Below are positions 11,018 through 23,721 of a stretch of DNA of 64,000 nt, piece after piece (the stretch's first letter is position 1; the number at the start of each line of letters is the position of its first letter). Source of the DNA: Neckera pumila (taxonomy: Eukaryota; Streptophyta; Bryopsida; Hypnales; Neckeraceae); assembly GCA_963969595.1 (NCBI GenBank), contig OZ018409.1:7764520-7828519 (forward strand). Direction: 5' to 3'. Both the position numbers and the translations under genes were made by a program. The notes beneath the pieces are model-generated. The model was not told the DNA's origin. It did not search any database and saw only the letters and a list, made by a program, of their open reading frames with translations.

Positions 11018-13200
11018 GAGTGTCAAAAAATTAGAAAAAGAAAAGTGCCACAAGCCAAGAAATCCGATTTAAGCTGCCAAATTGTTGAACTATAAAAACT
11101 AAACTATTTCAGCGGCAAGGTGCTGAAATTGATCTATGCATACGGTACTTTGAAGTTAAATAAAACCTAACCACGTAACTATTTTTCGTATTTTATATTT
11201 TTGAAAAATTCTTTTTGAAGTCTAGTCATAGCAAAAGAATCTTGATTTTGAAAATGAACGATTATGATTATTCTATTCAACATTTTGTACACAAGGGTCT
11301 GTTGCAAATCTTAAATTCTTGATTATCTAGTGTTGAGGGCTCGTGGAAATTGAGATCTTGGAGAAAATATCACCTTAGAATTCATTTTAAATAATTGTAG
11401 AATAGATTTTGATAAGTTATAAATTGATTGAGTTTATACATGTTATGCCCCTTAACCATATATTTTTTGGGTGACCAAATTTTCAAATTTAACATGTGAA
11501 AAAAGGACTGAAAGACTTCAAATCACTCTCAAAATCACTATTACGGATTTTAACACCCTCATGATTAAATATTATAATGTTTCAATCCATAAGTGATATT
11601 GTTGTGTTTTCTTTTTCTATGTAATTTCTAACAGGTCTAGTTTGAATTTGTACAATTATGATTAAAAAAAATTTGATACAACTTATCAAAAAATTGGCTT
11701 TTTTGTTCAATTTAGATCAAATTCCAAGAAGTTCAAAAAAAGTCTTGGGCATTTAGGGGTTAAAATAAAAATAAATAAAATGCATGATTAGCCCATGCAA
11801 AAATCAAAACAAAGAAAACTTTGATATGGGTATGATATGGATTACACATACAAAATGCAAATGCGGATATGATATACTGAATATTAATATGGTATGACAT
11901 ATGGATACAAGATACAAAATACATGATATGGAATACGGTTGTTGGTTCCATATCGGTTGTTATCTAGCATGTTTAGGAAAATTATACAAATGGTGGTAAT
12001 GAAAAAGTCTTATGAATGCATTCACTTCTTAAGTGACTCAGTAGTAATCCCTCACTATCTCCTCAAAATGAGTATATATTCACAATTAAGAATGACCTCT
12101 AACCCTTAAACGACAAACCTATGTGAGGAACATGGTTTTAGGGTCAAATTTAAATTTTACATACTTTTGTATTTGAATGTCTTGGATCTTGACTAAAAAA
12201 ATGTAGTTCCAATAATCTATTTTCATTCCTTCATTTTTCCCAATATTGTCAAAAACTATAATTTTTGTGACTTTTTGAAGGTAGCAGCTTGAAAGCGTAA
12301 AATAAACCATTTTTGCACTTTCTATTAAATTTCTTGTAGTGTGAGTTTAAAGAATACCAATTATTCCATGATATTTATCATCTATCATTTCTAGTTTTCC
12401 TAAAATTTCATAATATTTTTAATATTTTCTTAAAAATTATGGTTTTTACAAAGAAATTATAATATAAATCATATAACTTTCATTCTAATGTTCTTAATTA
12501 TGAAAAAAAAGGATAAATTTTGGATATATATCAATACATGAGAGGAATATCAAATTATTGAATGGTGTATTTGAATATAGAAAACTAACAAAGTTTGACC
12601 AAATGAGAACAATGAATATCTTTTAAGGAAGAAGTGTGAATTGCTATTGCTAAGACAAAAAGTGTTCAATGAATGATTTTGAGGTTTTCATAGAATTGAC
12701 AAATGCGCCTATTTATCAAGGAATTTGATAAAGCTTTGGCTTACAACTTAGTAATAGGTTTGTCTTTCTAGGATTAAAGGTCCCTAGAAGCCCAATTTAG
12801 ATTATGTATTTTTACTTGTATATCATAGTTGTAGGGTACGTTTGACAAAAAATAACTCTAAAAATAAACACCAAAATTTAGGAAGTTATTTTTTCACCAT
12901 ATAAAAATTTTGTATAGTGAAAAAAAGAATATTGGCCAAAAAAAATTTAGGAAATAAATAAATATTTAATATAGGTATCAACCTTGTTCTATACTTAAGG
13001 TATTGATGTTTTGTACTTTGAAACTATTGTATTTGACTTCATTATTGCATATCAATTGAAGTATAATTTATATTCCTTGCATTCCAAAATGATCATCCTA
13101 TTGGCTTTAATTTTTCTGTCCCCAAATAATCTTCTTGTTGTACTTTGTGACATTGCAAATTGGTTAGATTTGACTTTTGATTGCTATCTAGAACCAACAA
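11018..13200. other. AT-rich intergenic DNA, no gene recognised
   Basis: The stretch has low complexity and no coding signal. A further piggyBac-type terminus, gcatttagggg followed by TTAA, is seen at 11751-11763, but its partner end was not identified. Around 11830-11935 there is an irregular run of atatgg/gatatg motifs. Confidence 0.5.
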
Positions 13201-13215
13201 AACAACTCTAAATAG

Positions 13216-13632
13216 TAGTTCTCCCTCCATCTATCCAATCATCAATCGAAAGACAAATGAAATGATCGAATGTGTCAATCAACACTATTTTATTTTATTT
13301 TTGCATCTCTTTGAGTGTTGCCCAATTGAAGTATATGAATTGGAATAGAGGTCCACATATGGTCTTAGAACCACATAAACTATCCACAAAATAATGACCT
13401 CGCACGCAACAATTAAGCACCTACCAATGTTTTTTGAAAATGCCCCTAAAATTATGTTTTTCATTACTCCCAAATTGCATTTTGAAAAGGGCTCCAAAAC
13501 TCAAAATTTCTAGGACACTAGGAGTGCACCAAACTCTACTTACAATGCAAAATGGATTTAAAAATACTTTTTGGAACCTTAATCTAGAACATTTTGTTCA
13601 ATAAAAAGATAATTTTGGGACGGAAGGAGTAT
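13216..13632. mobile_element. Stowaway-like MITE (Tc1/mariner type)
   Basis: The left end reads CTCCCTCCATC (13221) and the right end GGGACGGAAGGAGTA (13618-13632). This matches the Stowaway consensus CTCCCTCCGTCCC and its complement, with a flanking TA on the right and a TA a few bases outside on the left. Length is about 415 bp, on the long side for Stowaway. No transposase frame is present; the 70-codon minus-strand frame inside is not domain-bearing. Confidence 0.7.
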
Positions 13633-13748
13633 TATAGTATACAACATGTACAGATGCAAAGTCATTTTTTAATTCATGATGACAAATTTATTGGACTTTA
13701 TATAGTGTAAACATACAATCTGTTGGGATTAGTAAAGAATAAAAGCTA

Positions 13749-14021
13749 CACTAAAAACTATATTTAGTATTGGATTGCATTTAGTGTAATTACCAGCCTA
13801 CCCCACCCAATCATTTTCCTTGTCTTCAATCTTTTCCTTTGCAAATTCATTTTTTTAATATGTTCTAACACTAAATGTAAACATTTTCGGATTTCAGATT
13901 TACCATAGCTTATATTTAGTATTAGAAATTACATTTAATGTTACTTATTTTAGTAGGATTAATGATATTTAGTGTCATGGTTCGTAAATAGTGTTGCTAA
14001 CACTAAATATAGTTTTTAGTG
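13749..14021 (+). mobile_element. TA-flanked MITE with CACTAAAAACTATATTTAG ends, copy 1
   Basis: The 273-bp element starts CACTAAAAACTATATTTAG and ends with the exact reverse complement, CTAAATATAGTTTTTAGTG. TA flanks both sides (13747-13748 and 14022-14023), which suggests a Tc1/mariner-type TA target duplication. Several further CACTAAAT/ATTTAGTG motifs lie inside. A second copy lies 220 bp away in reverse orientation. Confidence 0.8.
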
Positions 14022-14241
14022 TAGTAATGGAAGCAAGGAAGCTTCAAAATTGTTTATATGTTGATTGCTTAATTCCTACAAGTTTATAACTATGTTTACC
14101 TCATTTTTTGTGCAAAGGCCTATAGTAAACAAAAGATATTTTTATTTTATTACATTCAACCCTAGGCTCTAGCATAAGACTTACATTAAAATTTATAGAA
14201 AAGAATTTAGACACTTTGACCATGTAGATTGTAAGATAGTA

Positions 14242-14512
14242 CACTAAAAATGATATTTAGTGTTGGCAACACTAATTACGAACCTTGACACTAAATATCA
14301 TAAGTAAGTAACACTAAATCTAATTTCTAACACTAAATATGCTCTATGGTAAATCTGAAATCTGAAAAGGGTTACATTTAGTGTTAGAACACGTTAAAAA
14401 AATGAGCACATTCAAAAAATGAACGAAATCCGTTACAATTCAGATTTAGTGTTGTGGCTGGTAGGGGGGTAAAACACTAAATGTCATACTACACTAAATA
14501 TCATTTTTAGTG
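14242..14512 (-). mobile_element. TA-flanked MITE, copy 2, inverted relative to copy 1
   Basis: This 271-bp element begins CACTAAAAATGATATTTAG and ends CTAAATATCATTTTTAGTG, with TA on both flanks (14240-14241 and 14513-14514). The interior (tctgaaatctgaaaa, ggctggtaggggggta) is the reverse complement of copy 1 (tttcggatttcaga, taccagcctacccc). The head-to-head pair forms a long inverted repeat able to fold back on itself. Confidence 0.8.
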
Positions 14513-14514
14513 TA

Positions 14515-17500
14515 GTGTTCAAAGTGAAATAAAATATTTATTTTCACCTTGCTTTATTAGTCTTTTAGACTTTGAATTCCTTTAACTTAAATTTTTGCAC
14601 CACAAAGTTTTGAGGTTGAAAAGTTTATAGTGGGAAATTGAGGTGAAAAGTTAGGAAAGAAACATTCAATATAGAAATTAATAATTTCATTAAATTTTTT
14701 TTTATAGATACAAGATAGAAGGGAAAATTAAACCATTTGTAGTCCTAAAATGAAATTAAAATATGTCAATCCTTATAGTGAGATTGTTGTAGCAAATAAT
14801 CTACATCTAATGGACCTTTTTGTTTTGAAAAACTACAAAAATGGACTTCAAAAATGAATCCAATATGTTACTAGTTCAAGAAGATACCCTAATTGCCCCC
14901 AAAACAAGATTCTTCATAGCTTTTGCATCACTAATCCAAATGGAATGAATCTAAGCTTTTCATATAGACATACATATATCGTAGTTTGAAGTCACCTTTG
15001 GCACATTTTTGTCAAACAATTCTTTTAAATTAGAATGGCAATTCATTTCGTATTAATAAGTTATTTATCAATTATTAAATAGTTTTTTTTCACTTACTAA
15101 AACCCTTCAAATAATCTTGGAAGTTGAAAAAAAATTTCATTGCATAAGAAAGTGACATTCAAGGCTTTCAATGAACTCATTGATTTTTATAGCGCCCCTC
15201 CTTTGTTGCAAAGTTAAACCACGTAACGAATTTGGACTTTGTGTTATTTAGTGGACATGTCATGGGATCAAGCTGTACATTCATGTATCTCTTCCAACTT
15301 TTTGACTTTCTTTATACTTAGTTTTCTTTGGAATCAGCAAAGTGGCTTATTAATTTCTAAAACCTCTAGCTTTTAAAAATTTAAATCACATTTTGTTGAA
15401 GGTGACCTCAAGCTACAAAATATTCTACAAGAAAAGAAATTAAAAATTTTATTTAAATTTTTTTGCTTTTCTTTTTACTACCCTAGCTCAAGCTTTTCTT
15501 TTATTGAAGAGGTCATAACTTTTTTTCCTAAGCACCAAATGAAATAAAAATTATATTCCCTACAATGTTTACATTTGCTTACCTTCTAAAAAAACGTTTC
15601 AAAAAATTACAATAAAATTTGATATCATACAAACGTGCCCCAAATTCTGAAAACTCCATTTAAGACTTTGAACATGCAGAGGTTAGTAACCAAAATTAAA
15701 GAATGCCAAATTTGTTAATTGACATAATTCAATGACTTTGTTAATTAACATATTTCAATTCACATTTCAGACTTTCAAGGCATGCAACTAAAACCGAAAT
15801 GAATAATTGAATACCAATCCTAATTTAAGAGCTTTGTGCAAATGAATGTGACAATTTTTTGTGCTTAGAATTGTGACAATTTTATGGCAATACATACGTA
15901 TAACGAAATTGATAATAAATGAAGTTCCAGTATGAGAACCAACATTTGAATGCTCTGTGTGAAGGAGACAGCAGTGTGATTATTTATTTCACAGTCAAAG
16001 TCGATTGTCAAGTGGCAGAATCCTTGTTGGTCAAGACTTTCGAATATCCCTCGCAGTGTTGGTTCGTAAGGTAACTGCACCCGTACCGATCATTTAAGAG
16101 ATTTTTAAACAGATCATGAATAGTATGAAGAAATGCAAATTTTTTCCAAGTAGGAAGATAGGAAATATGGAGACTGTAATTTTTTGGTAATTTTATTCTC
16201 CAAACTGAAATTACTGTGATTTTTGGAAGCCAAATAGTAGGCCAAACCCATACCCAATGTTTAGAGTCTTCCAATTCCAATCAATCAAGAGACTACTTTC
16301 CCACTCACTACATTCTGCATACTTTATAATACTTTAGAACATGTGTCATGACATTCTTAGTTCCAAAATTGAAAAGGAGAAAAAAATGCATTCCAATCTT
16401 TGGTTGTAAACATGCTCCAACTTTGGTTGTAAACATACTCCAACTTTGGTTGGAAATACATGCATGCTACAGGTTGGGTTTCAGACCTTGGTTGGATGTA
16501 GGTGCAGTTACCTTAGCTTTCATACTCAGATTTATGATCTCCAATTCTCCATGATCTCCATCACTCTAGATTTTGAGAGGAGGGTATTGGAAGAGAGAGA
16601 AATAACTCCAATTCTATTTGGAATTGGCGCACATTAAGAGTCTCTTCAACCCTTGAAGGACAAAGGGGTGATCCTGAAAATCATCCCTTTCCATTACCAT
16701 GTGAATCATTGGTTTAAGAAATAGGAAAAGCACTCATTGGAAGTCAAATTACTGTACAAGACCTTCCCTTTTCACAACAAAATTTTGAGGATGAATAGCT
16801 GCACTTCTATCCTACATGGGAGATTCTCTTGTCATTCTATTGACCGCAAAACGTCCACCTCAACGTTTAAGGTTTAAAGGAATACTTGCGTCACTTCAAG
16901 CATTTTATCACACCAATATTCAGAGTGTGAAACGCCAATTTCCGTTGAATTAGAGATATTCCATTTTGAGCTTACATGAGTTTGCTGTGCCAATAGATAT
17001 GCAAATTAATATGCATTTCATCCACAACATTAAGCTTAAGCTTAGATTTCTATTCCCCTCTTGTTCCCATACAGTAGCTCCGTAATAAAATCATTTCTCG
17101 TCTTTCCTTGTTTGAGGTGCACAACGCCATTCTAATGCAATTGCTCCAACTTAACGAAATTGACGTTGTGATTTTTGGGAGATGCATAGTGCAGTAGAGA
17201 GATCTTTGGGTACAACTGCTAATGAAATCCGTTGAGGTGAAAATTAAATCTGCATGCCAATGACCATGCACAATTCAGTTTCTAGGTATTTCTTAAACGC
17301 ATTTGTACCCTGTTGTGATTTTCGTTTTGAACAGAATATGAGGGAGCATTGCTTGTGATGAGTTATTAAATAATCTGAGAAATAACTGAAATTTTTGAAC
17401 CTGAAAGTTGCGACCTTTCTTCAATTAATGGCACATTGGTTTGTGCATGCTCCTCAAATTAATTGAAGTCATCCCTTCACCAGATAGTGAAACTCGAATG

Positions 17501-17560
17501 AAAAAATCCTAGTGTTTCCTTTTAATATGAGCAATCCTGTTTACTATGATTTTAGTGCAC
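14515..17560. other. AT-rich intergenic DNA, no gene recognised
   Basis: No coding region or element with clear ends is seen. A 23-bp unit, caactttggttgtaaacatgct and its variants, is repeated about three times at 16393-16470. Confidence 0.5.
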
Positions 17561-17875
17561 TAGACTAGACTAGAAGGGATTGTAGGCATGCTGGGCTGCC
17601 CTGTCAAGTGCTCGTCAATAGAAAACGTCCGCTACATGGCGTGTCATTCCACTATATGAAGTTCTTGAGCAATTTCAAAGTGGGATGCTGTAGACCACAG
17701 TAAGTGACAACAGAGAACCAAGTTTCCATTCAAGCGTAAGGGGCGTTCAATATTTTGCCAACACCACATGATAATAAGTCCAAGCAAGGCAAATGTATGA
17801 ATAGATGAATCTTTGTTGCTGATCGACAGGGGTCGATCGAGGACATAGAATCAGGTCTGTAACGGTTTCTCTAAC

Positions 17876-17978
17876 CTTGGAACGGCAAGTTGAGCGGATA
17901 GGCTCCACGAGAGGGAAATGGAAGCACAGACACGATCACTTGACCTTTCAACCAAGGCAAACCAAGCTCATTCTTTCC
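17876..17978 (-). other. possible orphan exon (minus strand)
   Basis: On the minus strand, tgtttgttacag is followed by 103 bases open in the frame GKNELGLPWLKGQ..., ending at CCAAG|gttaga, or running on to a TAG two codons later. The segment 17560-18990 is less AT-rich than its surroundings. The protein is not recognised and no neighbouring exons could be assembled, so this may be part of an unrecognised gene, a non-coding transcript or chance. Confidence 0.2.
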
Positions 17979-19185
17979 CTGTAACAAACACCAAACAAGG
18001 GTTTAGCAAGGGCTTCGCAAAGCCCAGTGGTTGTGTGGGTCTGCTATGGACTAGTTAAGAAATGGCTTATGAAAATATAATGTGGAGGAGCAAACTGGGA
18101 TCATGTACCTTGCTGATCTGAATTATTTTCAACCGTTAGCGGAAAATACACTGACAAAAACCATCGTTCATGCTTCATTTGAAGCGGGAACGTGAAACAA
18201 CAGACTAAAGATGATCTTGGCTACCGTATTTCTTTAATGCTAAGCAACATATGAACCATCTCCGATCGACTGTCACTGTGACAGCAGAAACTGGTGGCTA
18301 AAGAGGATATCTAATAAAAAGACTTCGAGAGCCAGAATACAGAACAGCAAACTCCAGAGAAAAATACAAAAAACCTACAGACGCAATTTCATAGTGCAAC
18401 CATGGAATTGGGTCTATAGACTTTTTTTACATGTCTTTGATGACAGTTCAATTTTACAGCCTCAGAGGTGAATGACAGCCAGCATGAATGAGGCCATTGA
18501 ATTAACTTACAGACATGGCCTTGAAATGTGTTAACTTGATATACAGGTCAATTTTGGGGGCAAGTGACATATATAGCGCGGACAGAAAGAGAAACTTCCT
18601 GAGACTGTCCCGTTACAGAACATCTGTCATAATTCCTGAGTACTGCAATTCGCCCCAGCAAACCACACAAATAGAAGTCATGAAAATTTGCCACTTTGCT
18701 ATAGTTCATGTCAACAAAAAAATGCAGAGATTTGTAGGTGATGAAGGTGCTCTGTCAACAGAAGCAGGATTTGGGATGGCTTCTAGTTTGTCCGGTTACG
18801 CCTTCCGCCTTTCAAGTCCAGGCTTAGCAGGACGAGAGTGAGTGGAGGTGAAGCATTGTTGAAGGTGTAAACTAATGAATTCTGAGGACGGACAAATCCT
18901 TTGCAATTGTCACAGCATGATAATTCCTTTCTGTGACATTGCCACAAGACTGGTCAATGTGAGACCTCCGATCAACCTAAGAGTAAAAGGAAATGGCTTG
19001 ACATTATGTCCGATAACGTTCATAGCATTCTTTAGCGAAGGGCCAATATAAGTATTCTTCATGCAGTTTTGGATACCTCCCACCTTTGAAAAAAAATCTA
19101 GATTCTGTATAAAAGACGTTGAGGCAGTTCTGAGCCCCTCCCCCCACTGTCAAAATGGCAAGGAACCCGGTGTTCCAGGGACGAA

Positions 19186-19730
19186 AAAATGCTCAAATAC
19201 GACCATTTTTAGAACAAGTACCAAATTTTTGAATTTTTTTTTTGGTAAATGTAACTGTAAAATCTTGTAGTATGCTGACTTGAGAACATGTGGTAAAAAT
19301 TTCAGAAATTCCCATCATGTGGATTGCAAGATATTAGCGTTTGAATTGACAAAACCCCTTTTTTTGGCCCTGCAAAAAAACGGGCAGCTGCACTTCACAA
19401 GGTCACATTTCTAAAAAAAAATGTCCAAATTGGTGGTAACTCTTTAAATTCTTGACTCAAAGCAAGTTGGATACATGCTTGAAAAATTTCACATCATTTG
19501 GAATTGCACAACATATAAGGGAAAAATAGTAAGTAGATAGTAAAAGAAAATGATTTCAAAATACTAAATTGTTAATAATTTCATTATATGGAATTAGAAA
19601 ATGCCACTCCCAATGGTTGCAATGTTGTATCTACATCCTATGATTTTATTTTTTTCAAAGAATATTGAGAATTGAGTAAGATAGAGGACTTCAAAGTTTA
19701 TTTTAGAGTAGAGAATGAACTAGTAAATGG
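19186..19730 (+). mobile_element. subfamily A TTAA element, decayed copy A1
   Basis: The block aaaaatgctcaaatacgacc... through agagtagagaatga matches the left part of 21860-22440 and 36550-37130. Shared words include gattgcaagatattagcgtttg, ggccctgcaaaaaaacggg, gctgcacttcacaaggtc and aaaaatagtaagtaga. Both termini are missing, so this is a truncated copy. Confidence 0.7.
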
Positions 19731-19734
19731 TCAC

Positions 19735-21850
19735 TTTTGGGACTTCTTACCTTGATAACTAAACCATAGTGGTGTGTGGATGTACATGGCTCAACGTTGA
19801 TGGCTCTAAATTAGTAGAGATTTTATTGAATATATTGTTTTAACCTTGATATGCCAAAATCTATGATTGTATGGTCACACATTAGAGTTCTCTATCCCAT
19901 ATGCTTCATTTTTCCATTGAAAAAGGAATGGAATTTGTGTTCTTTTTTTTCAAGATTAAGTCACATGTCTTCTATAAGGCTTAAAAGTTTTAGATTCTTG
20001 TGTGAAAATTTGAAAACACTGTGAATTTTTGAATAAATAGTAAAAAAATTTGTATCAAATACAATTTATATTTAAAAAATTTGAAATTTTCTCCATAGGT
20101 GTACAATATAGTTTAGAACACCATGGTGCAAAAAAAATTTACCGTATCATTCTAAAATTAGAAAACTAACACTCCATGGTTAAAGGTCCAAAGTTCAAAG
20201 TCCAATAAACTTTTGAATTTTATGAATTTTTCAAAATTTCAGATTGGAGCAAAAATTAAATTTGATAAGCCTCATTTCAACAATTGGGCTCAAATTTTAA
20301 AAAGGTCATTTTCAGGGCTTTAAAATTCAAATCTAGAGAAAGGAGCACAAATTGCCAAAATACACTACACAATGATCCATATTCTAGAAATCAACATTTT
20401 TTTCTAGAAAAAAAATATTGTTATCATCATTGGTGATTGCAAGAAACACTTCATGTTTTTGGCTCAAAATGCAATTTTTGGCTATAAGATTGGCTGTACT
20501 ATGTAGTACTATGCAGTATTATGTTTCCACAGTACCCTGCAAATCTCCACTATTGATTCAAGGCATTTGCAAATCTCAACCGTTGATTCAATACTATGCA
20601 GTACTATAGACTACTGCAAAATACAACAACAGCCACTGGAAGCAGAAAATGGCAGAAAATGGGTCTATGTACCTTTTTATTTTTAAGAATTCAAAAGAAG
20701 TTCAAAAAATAAAAACAAAAAATCTTATTTTGCTAGAGAAGATTGCGCTCACATTGCACCAAAACATTAATGTAGGAAAAATTTTCCCTCTTCATAACCT
20801 TCGCGCAAAGGAAGGTCAATTTGACCTCATGTGGACAATTGACATGCTGCTATTTTCATAAAAATTCATTGTTAATACTTATAATGCTAGTAGACCTCCA
20901 ACATGTCCAATTTGTAGATTCAAATTTGCATTTTTGGGTCAAAAATAGGACTAAACCCCCCCAAAATGGCCAAAGTAGACACCCAATTGGGGGCAGGTTA
21001 AAAATAGCAAACTAATTTTTAAAAGATTTAAAAGATTATTTAATATCTACAACTACCATATGTAACTTCCTTCCAAATTTCAAGCCAAATGGACAAACAA
21101 TGCAAAAGTTATGAGCAAAAAACCATCCGTCTGAGGACAAGGGGACAAGAAATAGGACAAGTGTTTCTTGCAATCACCCTCATTCATTGAGGTTTTGGTG
21201 CCTACATCTGGACACCATTCCTTCCAATGGGTCCCATGTAGAGTTTTCTATTTGTCAAAGGATATTTTTGTCCCTGCCAGTAGTATAGGATTAAACCTCC
21301 CCCATTGTACTCTTTCTTATTGAACTATCATGAAGACCTCTAGAGTTTGTAAGGAAGTAACATTGGAGCAAAAACGTGTTGTTATTGTATCATTTTGCTT
21401 AGGACAATAGGATTACAAATGCAAATAAAAAGCTAATTGAAACAACTAGAAAAACAGCTTGTGTGGTCAAAAATTTTAATTGGGGTTTAAGTGAATCAAC
21501 TTAACCCTTAAAAAGTTAAAAGACATTTGAGACCTTGGGAGGGCTATCCAAATTTAGATTTCAAGATCTTTTTTAAATGGAAATCAAGTAGCTTGCTCAA
21601 ATGACCAATCAATAATGAACTTCCACCTTCAAAGCTATGGGCAACTTCAAAGCCACAATTAAATTTTTTATTAAACTTTCTAATGCAAAAACTAGAAGTT
21701 TAAATTGTGATTCAAAGTACAAGACTTAGATTGATAGATGCTTCTTATGAAAACAAAGAGAATGATACCCATAAAAGTCTACATGTGGTTGAATACTATA
21801 AGAATTTTCTTCAAGATTCTATAAAAATCTAACCCCTTGGGGTTGGATCT
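19735..21850. other. AT-rich intergenic DNA, no gene recognised
   Basis: No domain-bearing frame is present. Short duplications occur, for example tgcaaatctc-ac-gttgattca twice at 20540-20590. Confidence 0.45.
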
Positions 21851-21859
21851 ATTGCTTAA

Positions 21860-23717
21860 TCCCTAAAGTTCCTTTACTATGTACTCACTGACCAAAAATG
21901 CTCCAAAACTGCCATTTCTAGTACAAGTACACTTTTCTTGAAAAGTATCAATTCTGGAGACATGTAACTGTAGGATCTTATAGTACTTTGGTTTGAGAAG
22001 ATGTGGAAAATTTTTCAGAAATTTCCACTGTGTAGATTGCAAGATATTAGCGTTTGAAGTGGCAAAAATATTTTTTTTGGCCCTGCAAAAAAACGGATAG
22101 CTGCACTTCACAAGGTCTGATCATTATGAAAAAATTTACAAAATGGTTGTGCTTCTTTAGATTCATTCTTCAAGGCAAGACGGTTACATGCTTGAAAATT
22201 TTCAAATCATTTGGAATTGTACAACATGTAGGAAAAAAATAGTAAGTAGAAAGAAATAGAGAATGATTCAAAATATTAAACTGTTGAAAAATTCGTTTTG
22301 GAATTGATAAATGCCAATTCCAATGGTTGAAATGTTGTCATAAACAATCTACATACTAGGATTTTATTTTTTTTTCAAAAAACTGAAAATTGAATAAAAT
22401 AAACAGCTTCAAAGTTTATTTTAGAGTAGAGAATCCACAACTGCCCGCAAACTAAAACTCCTCATAACTTTTGACTCATTGATCAAAATGGAATCATTCA
22501 AAGCTTTCCGCGTATATATAAATCTAATAAACCAATTTCAAAATTTTATTTTTGAAAAAGTGATTTTTTCTTATCTGCCCAGCTGTCCAAGTTGAGAAAC
22601 AAACTACATATCATGCAATAACTTTTGACTCGTATTTCCAAATGTCATGAAATTTTGTGCATATGAAAGATATTCCTTGTCCCCACCTTCTATTAACACC
22701 TAAAGGACCATTTGTCCCCTCGGGGGACAAATCGAGTCCGGGCACGTTCCTATTGTCTCAATTTTTAGTGATATTTTTTGGGATTTTTTGAGTTTGTGTA
22801 TTTTAGTGAGAGCTTTGTGAATATATAATATTTATTTTAATTGATGCCCGGTAGCAAAAGTTATGGCACAATAAGTAAAAATGGAATTCAGTGGGTAGCA
22901 CAAAAAAAATCACAAAAAGGCAAAATAATTTTTTTTTCAGTTTTTTTTTTCAAAGATTATATTTCTGTCTACATGTGAAGCTTTATTTCATTCAGTTTAG
23001 ACAAATAATGAGAAAGTTATGGACAATCTTAGTTTTTCGGGTAATCTAGCATCTTCTTGAAAAAATAACTTGTAGAATTCATTTTTGAATGCAATTTTTT
23101 GAATTTAATAAAAGAAATTGTTAGATAGGGTTAGGTTTTCTTTGCTAGAACAATCTCACTATTGGAATTATTGTATTTCAATTCCATCTAAAAGCTACTA
23201 ACAATTTAGTTTTTTCTTCAATCTTGAACCAACCTCTACTTAGTAATTTTTTAATGAGTGACAATTAAGTGCTTTTTTTCTTAAGTTTTTTGTGTAGATT
23301 CTCAACTCAACTAATTAATATAAATAAGCCAAAAATCAAAATCAGTAGTGCAAAAAGTTTGAACTAAAAAGATTCAAAGCCAAAAAATCTAATCAAGCAA
23401 AGATGCAAAAGAACTTGATTTCTTCACTTTAAATGCATATTACTTGCAATCTACACGGTCAAAGTTTCTGAAAAATTTTCCACTTATTTATATACTAGTC
23501 AAGTATAAGATCTTACAACTAAATATGCAAAAAAAATAAAAATTTAAAGCTCTTTTCTCTTTGCAATAGAAATGATATTTTTTAGTGTTTTTTGCTAGGA
23601 AAATCACCTTGGTCCTTTAAGGGTTAAAATTTCAGCCCAAAATATGAAAATATCTAATCACACTTACCTGCCTAAAATTTCTATATTCCCAAAAAACACA
23701 TATTGGTCCTTTAGGGG
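21860..23717 (+). mobile_element. TTAA-flanked element, subfamily A, copy A2, split by copy B2
   Basis: TTAA at 21856-21859 and 23718-23721 bounds a block that starts TCCCTAAAG and ends GGTCCTTTAGGGG. It is collinear with the uninterrupted copy A3 at 36550-37473 except for an insert at 22697-23633. Removing the insert and one TTAA leaves 917 bp, against 924 bp in A3. Beyond the insert the A sequence resumes (ttcagcccaaaatatg, acttacctgcctaaaatttctat) and finishes with the A-type end. It has no coding capacity. Confidence 0.85.
22697..23633 (+). mobile_element. TTAA-flanked element, subfamily B, copy B2, nested in A2
   Basis: This 937-bp element begins CACCTAAAGGACC and ends GGTCCTTTAAGGG, a 13-bp inverted repeat with two mismatches. 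It is flanked by TTAA at 22693-22696 and 23634-23637. The undisturbed A3 copy has a single TTAA at the same place (37380-37383, ctattaaaatttt), so the duplicated target is exactly TTAA, as for piggyBac. The last ~210 bp of B resemble the reverse complement of the start of A (caatctacac-gtcaaa, ctgaaaaattttccac), so A and B are distant relatives in opposite orientation. Confidence 0.88.
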
Positions 23718-23721
23718 TTAA

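Noticed and set aside
18515..18841. 108-codon plus-strand ORF
   Set aside because: No recognisable domain and no exon neighbours; kept only as part of a less AT-rich segment.
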